DNA from: Circinella umbellata
Taxonomy: Eukaryota > Mucoromycota > Mucoromycetes > Mucorales > Lichtheimiaceae
Assembly (NCBI GenBank): GCA_025093555.1
Contig: JAIWNF010000072.1
Location: 124,001-188,000, forward strand
Reading direction: 5' to 3'
Length of the DNA stretch: 64,000 nucleotides
Made by a program: the position numbers and the translations under genes. Shown piece by piece: positions 56,271 to 64,000 of this stretch (positions are counted from its first letter, which is position 1; each line of letters opens with the position of its first letter). The notes below the pieces were generated by a model, which was not told the origin of the DNA, ran no database searches, and saw only the letters and a list, made by a program, of their open reading frames with translations.

Positions 56271-56668
56271 AATTGCTACGGACACCCCATAAATAAAAAA
56301 TTGTCAAACAAGTCCTTAGACCATGTAAACTATAGTACCGGCGTTATCAACACCTTATTATGGTGCACTCATATACATCATTAGTTTGTCTTGTCTTTAT
56401 GCAGCTCCTATTTGTGTACATAATAATATAGTGAAAAAAGATAAGAAATATTGAACGATATTTATAAAAAGTTGAACTGCTGATATAAGCTTCCATAAAC
56501 ATTTTTAAGTTATATAACGATACTAACTGTATAGATAGTGTATAAATGACTTGCTACAACGTGATTATATCAGATTGTTATGTATCTTTGAAAAAATATA
56601 AAAGTGGGGTGTCCGTAATAATTGGAATTGCCTAATATACCATGTTTTTGGGGTGTTCGTAGCAAATT
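56271..56668. mobile_element. MITE-like element with AATTGCTACGGACACCCCA ends
   Basis: The 19-bp end at 56271-56289 is mirrored at 56605-56623 (2 mismatches) and again, slightly altered, at 56649-56668. The element is thus 350-400 bp and carries a doubled right end, or a second partial copy is nested at its edge. There is no ORF inside. Size, inverted ends and lack of coding fit a MITE. Confidence 0.65.
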
Positions 56669-57179
56669 CGTTATTTATAATATTTAAAGAAATTAATAGT
56701 TTATTTGTTTTGAATTCCACAACTTCAAAGTAAATAGTTCTATTTTATCAAAAAATACTTGCTTCTTGTTCTTGTTGATTTTTAATTTCTTCAAGAACAT
56801 ATGGTTTGTCTTATTTACTGTATATGTTACAAGTATCTCTAATTCATGATTAGACAAACAGTGTAATTTATATACGTAATAGCATTATAATTGAATTAGT
56901 AGAAGATATTGAAGAATATTTCACTATTAAAACAAATTGAAGTGATTTATTTCATTTTTTTTTAGAAAATTACTTAGCATTACGTAATAATTTTCATCAT
57001 GTCTCGAAAATTCTTGAAAGGAGAAGAATGGTTTAATGTTCTTAATGTTGATGTCTGAAGAAGTCAATAAGTCATAGAAGACTTTAGCAGTTTTACGTAT
57101 TATATTCTTCATTCTGTTATAATATGTATACACAGGAAATTATGAATGGATCAAAGCTATTAAGATCAGTAATCAAATA
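56669..57179. other. Spacer
   Basis: About 500 bp of AT-rich DNA between the MITE and the LINE remnant. No supported feature. Confidence 0.45.
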
Positions 57180-57411
57180 GCAATTATTTGTTTGTTTCTT
57201 TGCCCTTGTATGGAAGATTTTGCAATCTTACCAAGTTGAGATAAAATGTACAGTACGGAAATTGTTCATTAACGTCCGCTCAGCGTATGATACAGTAAAC
57301 TGTGATGTTATATGGAATATCCTTCGTCATACAACAACACCTCTGTTATTATTAGTACAAAAGCTTTTTAATAATGTAACGATTGAAGTAATAATAAATA
57401 ATGCCATATAA
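57180..57411 (+). pseudogene. LINE reverse-transcriptase fragment
   Basis: A short plus-strand frame contains LFINVRSAYDTVNCDVIW, then HTTTPLLLLVQKLFNNVTIE and VIINNA. This matches the RT motif A region of non-LTR retrotransposons (LDIKxAYDTVxRxxIW) and the following helix. The first catalytic Asp position reads Asn (INVRSAYD instead of LDIxSAYD). The frame stops within about 65 codons, and upstream and downstream RT blocks are unrecognisable. It is a dead scrap. Confidence 0.7.
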
Positions 57412-58399
57412 CTATGCTCTGTAGTATTAATATAAGCATACCATGTTGTGAAATTACTATTGATCCAATATCTCGTTCAATGTCACTATTTCATGGATAT
57501 TTTCATTTTATCGCTAGAAGATTAAACCACAGTAGCAAAGCTGTATTAATCAGCTAGCTACATTATATGAACTGTCATCTTTTTTGACATGGTCATCGTA
57601 ATTTAATCATACGTAGTATATTTTCTAGTACGTATGTTCTGTATTTGCTAGCTCAGAGTCCCAAAAGTTAAGCCAGTATTTCGCTAAACTGATACAAATC
57701 CTCACATATATTGAGTACAGGTTCAACGAAAAATTACTGTACGTACTAACAAATAATTAAAAAAAGAGGGGAGGGGAGGGATTTTTGACTATTTTTTTCT
57801 GTTTTTTTTTTCGGTATAAAATTGAAGGGTTATTAGGTTATCATGTCGTAATTTTTTAATTTCTCGTGAGACACGTGGAGTCAAGCTACTGTTAATTTTG
57901 AGGGGTTTATAATGGTTGCCAATATAATTGGGTTGGGTTAACCAAAAGATTAGACTTGTCGAGTAAAATGAATTTCGAAATTGGTCCAATTTTCACTCAA
58001 AAGGAAGAAAGAGGCTAAGACTTGTGATTTTATGAGAGAAAGGTAATAAATGTGGAGGGTTGTTTTGGACTTACGTATTTTATGCCAAACCACAAAAGAA
58101 GAAATTTCACTTGGAAATATGAGTTGGACTGATTAACCAAAAAGTGGATATAAAAGTATTTTATTATGAAAAAAATATAAAGATTTATAAAGAGCAATAA
58201 GCTAAAAGTATTTGATCAATTCGATTCTATTTATACTATTTATTATGATGTTTAATAATAATTATTAATGTTTCTCTATCATTAGCGTCCACCAACGAAA
58301 CCCATTTTTGTTTTCAATAGGCGAATAATCAATGTTTGTAAATTTGAGCATATTTTTAAAAAGAATCGAATTGTGGATATGATAAACAATGGAATTCAA
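57412..58399. other. Intergenic region
   Basis: About 1 kb. A GAGGGGAGGGGAGGG run sits at 57768-57780. A minus-strand 66-codon frame at 57789-57989 (WLTQPNYIGNHYKPLKI) has mild coding character but no context. Confidence 0.4.
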
Positions 58400-59294
58400 T
58401 TTCAATCACAATGAGATGTTAATTGAACGTCCTACATTTGAAGATGCAATAGAGAGTTTAATACTTGAAGTGCTGGTAATTTCAAATCATCCACAATTTC
58501 GTATAAACCTGTAAACGAAAGTGTAGCGACTTGACTATGTGCGAGCATCATAAGGACTAACGCTACGTACAGATAAATTTAGAACAGGAAATGAAATTGT
58601 AATCTCACGAAGAGTATTAGTATTGGATAGAACAATACTGAAAAAAGAATCATCAATTCCTCTATAAAATCGACCTCCACCAAATCCTCCACCAATGTCT
58701 ATAATATATTATATAAATATTAATACATAAACAATAAATGAATATTCTACTATTTTATATGTTATTTACCAAGTGAATAAAGATTACAATCACCAATATT
58801 AGCCAACATTTAAACGCGTGCTTCTTCTCTGCTTTTATCTTCATCACTTGTAATTATAGAAAATCTTTCTTCACGACGTAAACTTGCTAACAGTAAATCA
58901 ATTTCATCTTCAATCAAATAAGTCAAGGACTCGGTTTTAAATCTAGGTAACAATGAATATCAGACCATGTTGAACTGACACGAGTACATGTCACGAAGCT
59001 TGAAAAATCAATCCCTTCAAATATCATGGGGATCAATTCTTGAGGTAATGCTGAATTTTTAGAACCAATAAAATCGGTTTTAGATCCTCCTTGATCAATA
59101 TTTTGTAGTCATTCGTCGTAACGTTATAAAAAAATAGATTGTCTCAAATTTCAAAAAAGTTCTTTTTCATCTTGGAATAGAACTTGTCTATTTCCTTCTT
59201 GCTCTACCTGCTGATTTTCATTATCACCAAGAGCATATGGTGTTGTCCTCGATAAATAAGTTAAGAGTAGTATGTCAAATCTAGAATTCGACAT
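58400..59294 (-). pseudogene. F-box/LRR pseudogene
   Basis: On the minus strand the remnant begins at ATG 59294: MSNSRFDILLLTYLSRTTPY, then ALGDNENQQVEQEGNRQVLF. After a stop and frameshift an F-box is clear: ALPQELIPMIFEGIDFSSFV, then TCTRVSSTWSDIHCYLDL. Next come LTYLIEDEIDLLLASLRREE; a splice-like join around 58700 into GGGFGGGRFYRGIDDSFFSI; LREITISFPVLNLSVRSV; and LYEIVDDLKLPALQVLNSLL. These are leucine-rich-repeat style strands. At least four stops or frameshifts disable it. It was an SCF substrate receptor. Confidence 0.7.
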
Positions 59295-59599
59295 ACTGTG
59301 TAACTTGACCAGTATTGAACTAGCCGGCAATCTTGAAAAAATGATTACTTTTAAAGAAAATCGAATTAATAATTAATTGATTTATCTCGCTGTTTTTTTT
59401 ATAAAAAAATATTTTATATAACATTCATGTGAAAATTACCATCAAGTACCGAATACGTAATACTTGTATAAATAAAAAGGATTTTGAGATTACATATAAA
59501 TTTTGATATATGAGTCTTAATTGAAGTTAGGATAATGGTTGTACGCCTTCAAATCAGAATCCATACTGGATGGGATATCCTAAAGGTGTCAACATTGCC

Positions 59600-60110
59600 A
59601 TATTGGTACAAATAAAGACCTTTTGGACTTGAAAGAAACCTTTTGGGTTTGATCCCCTCTATGGAAAGGTAGGCTTGACGAGACCTCATGGTCATAACTA
59701 GCATTGAAGCGTGTTTAATCGCTTGATGTTGGCCAATCCTGTTTACGGACGCGTTTTACTAGCTGATTGTGCGTAAGTACAGAAATAAAAGTAATTAGAT
59801 AAAAGTTCCTTTTCTTTATTCTAATAAATTTCAAAGTACAATGGAAAGAAATAAAAAGGAAAGGGAAATTTATATATACCTCGTCAGCATGTTCAAGTGA
59901 CGTATCATTTTACACTTGTTTTCGATAGCATCAAAAAATATTTCCCGCGTCAATGATAACATGTAATATATTAAACCTGAGGAAAGGAGTTTACCAATGC
60001 AAACGTCTTAATGTTACCCAAAGTCCTTACATTGGCCCCATTCCAAGCACGTTTGAGGTCACAGTAGGACGAGAGTTGAAATGCCTTGTAAATAACTTTC
60101 TCTTGATAAT
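59600..60110 (-). pseudogene. Fragment of another F-box/LRR-type gene
   Basis: Minus-strand pieces read KVIYKAFQLSSYCDLKRAWN, then GANVRTLGNIKTFALVNSFP (about 60100-59990), FDAIENKCKMIRHLNMLTR (about 59935-59880) and LANIKRLNTLQC (near 59725). Donor-like GT sites follow two of them. The short Leu-spaced segments resemble the LRR part of F-box proteins nearby, but frames are broken. Confidence 0.4.
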
Positions 60111-61034
60111 GTTATAAAGAAAAGAAATAGAAGATGCTGGAAAAAAAAGATAAGCATTTTATGTATGCTACATTGGCTTTGAAAATAGGGGCAATAGAAG
60201 GGATTTTGGCGAGTGTATATTTGCATTTAATGAAGTTAAAAAAATGAACGCTTTCGTTTTAATTGATTCAAGTTATTGAAATTTACAAGACAAATTTGAG
60301 ATAAAAAACATTTCGTACGTGCGGTACGTTTATATTATATATAGATTGACTATAACATGAATAATTATTAATTCCGATACGTACTCATTTTTCCTAAGCA
60401 AGAAAGTATATATAATAATAACTTGTAGTAAAAAAAATAAAACATAAAAATACATATGCAATAATTATCAAGAAAAGAAAATAGAAAAATGAATAAGACA
60501 AAAGTGCGTTTTCCATATAGACTATACGTAAGCTATTTTCAAACCACATTCAAAAGGAAAACGGTGGGGGCTGGGATGTAAATAGACCAGACCACAAAAA
60601 AAAGTGGGAGGAAGTATTCTACATCATTTTTAATTATCAGCGTAGACCTGCTTTCCGATGTTTTGAAAATAATAGTTAATCAACCGTGAATAGTGCTATT
60701 CAACTATGTACTTTAATGTTTGTATTATTCTTCGGCTGGTACTGATGTAGATTGTTACCATTTTTTCTTTATTTGTTTCGAAGTTGCAGAGTAAAAAAAA
60801 AAATATAATATATTTGGAAATAGATATAAATATGATACTAACTACGAAATATGTACGATATCAATGGCGAGAATATATATATAAATAAAAGGGAAATAAT
60901 GGGAAGGGTGGGACAGTCTACATCAGTACTGCCTCGAATAATGTCATAAAGTCTTCGGCGAAGCCTCGACTAAGACTCATTATTGGTTTTATGTCACGAA
61001 ACGCCAAGGTAAAGTGTCTTTTTCAACTTAGTGT
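60111..61034. other. Intergenic region
   Basis: About 0.9 kb, AT-rich. CTTCGGCGAAG at about 60952-60962 is an 11-bp palindrome inside a GC-richer patch. No gene is supported. Confidence 0.45.
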
Positions 61035-61135
61035 AATTACTTCTTGCTCTTGTAGGTTTGCATTATCACCAAGGACATAAGAGTTGCTGTTCTTGATAAA
61101 TATGTTACCATTATGCCTATTGTAAGATTAGACAT
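61035..61135 (-). pseudogene. Second N-terminal copy of the F-box pseudogene family
   Basis: From ATG 61135 the minus strand reads MSNLTIGIMVTYLSRTATL, then after a frameshift YVLGDNANLQEQEV. This parallels the N-terminus of the F-box pseudogene starting at 59294 (MSN..., TYLSRT, LGDNxNxQ). The F-box itself is not found downstream. It is a paralogous, truncated copy. Confidence 0.5.
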
Positions 61136-61146
61136 ACTAAGTAACT

Positions 61147-61860
61147 AATATAATACACCACCGCTAAAATAAGTACTTGAAATGAATGGATTTCCATGAA
61201 TCTGCATGATCACCAAAAACGTTTATGAAGAGTGTCAGTTCATGGAGATCCATAGATCTATGCAGAATTATAGATATCCAGTCATCTCCATTACCTATTT
61301 ATATGCAGACTCATTGATGTTTTATAGCCTAGTTTTTAAATAATATATATTTTATTTGATGAACATACATATAAATTCTACTGTGGCTCTAACATGGTTG
61401 AACCCACTTCTACTATATTATGATAGGCACTTTGAATAATAAGATTTTTTTTTGTGGGTTATTAACTATATGAGATAATGAGAAAAGTAGTAAAAGAAGT
61501 GCGTGGAAATACTAATTGTAGTCAAACGAGCATGGGTTCACAAAGTCTAAGTATGTGATTTCAGAGATTATCACTCATATCTACAAAGCATCCATTTATA
61601 TTCATATTCATAGATATTTCTTTGTAGATATTTGTTCAGTTTTATGCAGTTTCATATATCATCCAGAGTCATACATTGTCACTCAGATTCGTTAATTTTT
61701 GTAATACGTAGAGATTCATGGATTTATTTCCATGAAAATGAATGATTGTCTTTTTTCATGCATATTCATAGAGAAGCATGCCATTTCATAACCTATAAAT
61801 TCATATTCATAGAGAATTAGGTGATTGCGTGCAATTTTTAGCCACGGTGTTATTAATTAC
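61147..61860. mobile_element. MITE-like insertion, ~0.7 kb
   Basis: The left end (AATACACCACCGCTAAAAT near 61152) is mirrored by the right end (ATTTTTAGCCACGGTGTTAT near 61833). The interior is full of CATGAATATGCATGAA-type sequence (CATTCATTTTCATGG, TCTATGAATATGAAT), which forms many short inverted matches. No ORF. The sequence flanking both sides aligns with an uninterrupted paralogous stretch at 59200-59520, which supports insertion of this block. Confidence 0.6.
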
Positions 61861-64000
61861 CGGATTGAATTAGTGGGTAATCTCGAAAAAAAATTCACTA
61901 CGTATTAAAGAAAACCGAATAATAATATTTAGATGATTTGTTTCATTTATTTTAAAAGAATACTGTTCGACATTAAAAATTACGATCAAGTAACTACAAT
62001 TCTTATATGATAGATTTATAAATTTTGATACAGTAGTTCCTTGTGGATGGTCTCTACCATACAATGCCACTGCACAGCTTTTTTTCTACAAAATGGGAAA
62101 ACGTTACAACGACATAAGGTCTGAGTATCCACAAGAAATTACCCAGGTGCGTTGGACCCAGAGGACCTTGAAGATACTACCACCTGTCTTGGGAAGTACA
62201 TTCATAATAAAGAAACACATGTCATAATTAGTAGAAAATACACCATATCATGTTGTCTAAAGTAAGGGAGCAGCGATAGAACTAAAAATTATCACGAACA
62301 TAAAATACTTACACAAAAAACGTGTTTGGAGAAGAAAAGAGATGTTTGTAAAGATACTAACTTTTTTTAATCCAACTTTGACTTTCCGTTTATTCTCATG
62401 ACAAAATGTAATCAACTTGGTATGCTACCTATAGAGTTGGTATTGACGAGTTAACAACAACATGTTAATCAGTCCTCTATTATTACTATCTTGTCTCAAA
62501 TAAGAAGTAGGAGAACTAAAAAAACCAGTTTCTTTGTTATGCTCAAATATCAATTCCCATGAACGGATTAGTAACCCTATTCTATGCTGTTACAAGAGTA
62601 GGGGGGGAGCATATTACGGAGTTTTCAATTTGAAAAGCTTTTGTACCACCAAAAAGAACGACGTCCCTATTAAAAGAAATGTAGTATAATTATTTAGAAT
62701 CAGAGAACAAGAGGTGTATATGATATCTAGCTAATAAATTCCGAAAATGACGTTTAGCGATCAGCAGATTTTACGGCAGGTTATCAAGTATGGTATGGCA
62801 GTGCTTGGGCGATTTACTTTTTTAATATAATCAAATCTTAATATATAACAAAAGTGATATAAATGTTACGGTTACATTGATAGCAAAACCTTCTTAGGAA
62901 TAACGCTAAAAAAGAAAAATAGTGAAAAAAGAATAAACAAGACGTGATGTCTTTTTGTGTTATTAAAATTAAATTCTAAAATGCGAGTTCTATTTTTCGC
63001 TCCTCTATGCCGAAACCACTAATAATGACAATGAAAACTATTTATGAAGTAGTAAGATGAATAAGAATAGCTTATATATTTATTGAATATCTGAAGAAAA
63101 GATAATGATTAAAAAAATAACTACAGCTAATGAATGCGTATGTATAATAAAATAAAAATGAAAGATTTCACGCGAAGATGAAGTTATTACAAGGCTTGAG
63201 AAGATTATTTATTACAATGAACAAATCCTATCAAGGGTAATAAATTAAGGTAACAATAAAAAATGTAAAAATAGCACAGCGAATGTGTTCTATACATCTT
63301 TGTCCTTATTATTAATCTATCAAAAATCTAAAAAAACCCCCAAGCCATGTATTGAAGATTTCCATATTTTGGATGTTGAAAAATAGAATTTAAAAGATTT
63401 ATAATCATATTGTTAAGCTACATATCAATCTGTAACTATGCACTGTCCTTTATTTTCGCTTCTAAACTGAACAGCAACAACGGCAGCGACTACCTTTCAA
63501 TTGATTTGCTGGTACGTATTTCGATTTGCTAAGATAGCAATCGCCAATCAAGCAGAGGAATAAGATATCTAAGAGATCAATGTTGAAGAAGATGCCGGTA
63601 TCTTACAGATCCAAGCTGAACAAAACCAATTTATGTAATATTTACATTATCAATAAACATGTATTCCCCAGATTGATTAATAATAATTGAATATTTACAG
63701 TTGAACCACGTTTTTTGCACAGGTGGGATTTGCCTTAAACGTAGTGCAAAAACCGGGGTTTGACTCTATTTTTCAAGCAGAATTGGCTATGCCTCTGATG
63801 ACTCAAGATAAATTTTATTAAATTTATTCAAGTAGTAGTCTTGTACTCATGACTCGATAATCAAAACAATAAGCATCTTCGACCATGTTTGATAAATATT
63901 GAGATCGTAGAGTAACAAATAAACCAATTACAAAGGAAAAGATGTTATTTTAGTTCTTTTCATTTTTATTTTTCAGGTTTGTGAGTAGTTTGCCCCACCC
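61861..64000. other. Terminal AT-rich region without a supported gene
   Basis: The first 200 bp continue the paralogy with the 59.3-59.5 kb sequence. Beyond that no ORF over 66 codons exists and none has coding character. Near 63710-63755 GTTTTTTGCAC and GTGCAAAAAC form an inverted pair with a loop of about 23 bases. The window ends in CCCCACCC with no feature. Confidence 0.45.

Overview
The window is fungal nuclear DNA, most likely from an early-diverging filamentous fungus (Mucoromycota, probably Mucorales). The DNA is very AT-rich. Genes have short GT-AG introns of roughly 50-170 bp. The proteins include a beta-tubulin, a succinate/fumarate carrier of the Sfc1 type, Tan1, Ypi1, Spc24, a MCT-1/Tma20 protein, a fungal protoglobin and a ThrE-like transporter. 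Several proteins carry asparagine- or glutamine-rich runs. Genus and species cannot be settled from the sequence alone. Exon joins were worked out by hand from splice signals, reading phase and family conservation.

Left part (1-43 kb), conserved genes. Beta-tubulin 3' end (+), then a repeat-scarred gap holding a three-exon unknown gene. Next a minus-strand block: secreted unknown protein, PXB-PX-DUF3818 protein, Tma20. Then an SDR oxidoreductase (+) with an 18-nt micro-exon and a tail-anchored protoglobin (+). A decayed MULE transposase gene follows. Then ThrE-like transporter, Ypi1 and a small unknown protein (all minus), facing a large Sec7/PH protein, a type-B carboxylesterase and Spc24 (all plus). 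Then a Sel1-repeat protein (minus), divergent from the SFC1 carrier (+), and TAN1 (+).

Right part (41-64 kb), accessory or repeat-rich. Gene density collapses. This stretch holds two TIR elements of about 1.3-1.4 kb, two MITE-like elements, two minisatellites, a LINE reverse-transcriptase scrap, and several decayed genes: a PD-(D/E)XK-like family member, a coiled-coil fragment, and F-box/LRR copies. A few small ORFs may still be live: a multi-pass membrane protein, an AT-hook protein and an F-box ORF.

No CRISPR array, prokaryotic operon, rRNA or convincing intact tRNA was seen. The conserved genes do not form an obvious pathway cluster. They are housekeeping functions: cytoskeleton, kinetochore, PP1 control, tRNA acetylation, translation, mitochondrial transport, membrane traffic. 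The most informative material is the transposon and pseudogene landscape on the right, plus some unusual catalytic residues and exon structures on the left.
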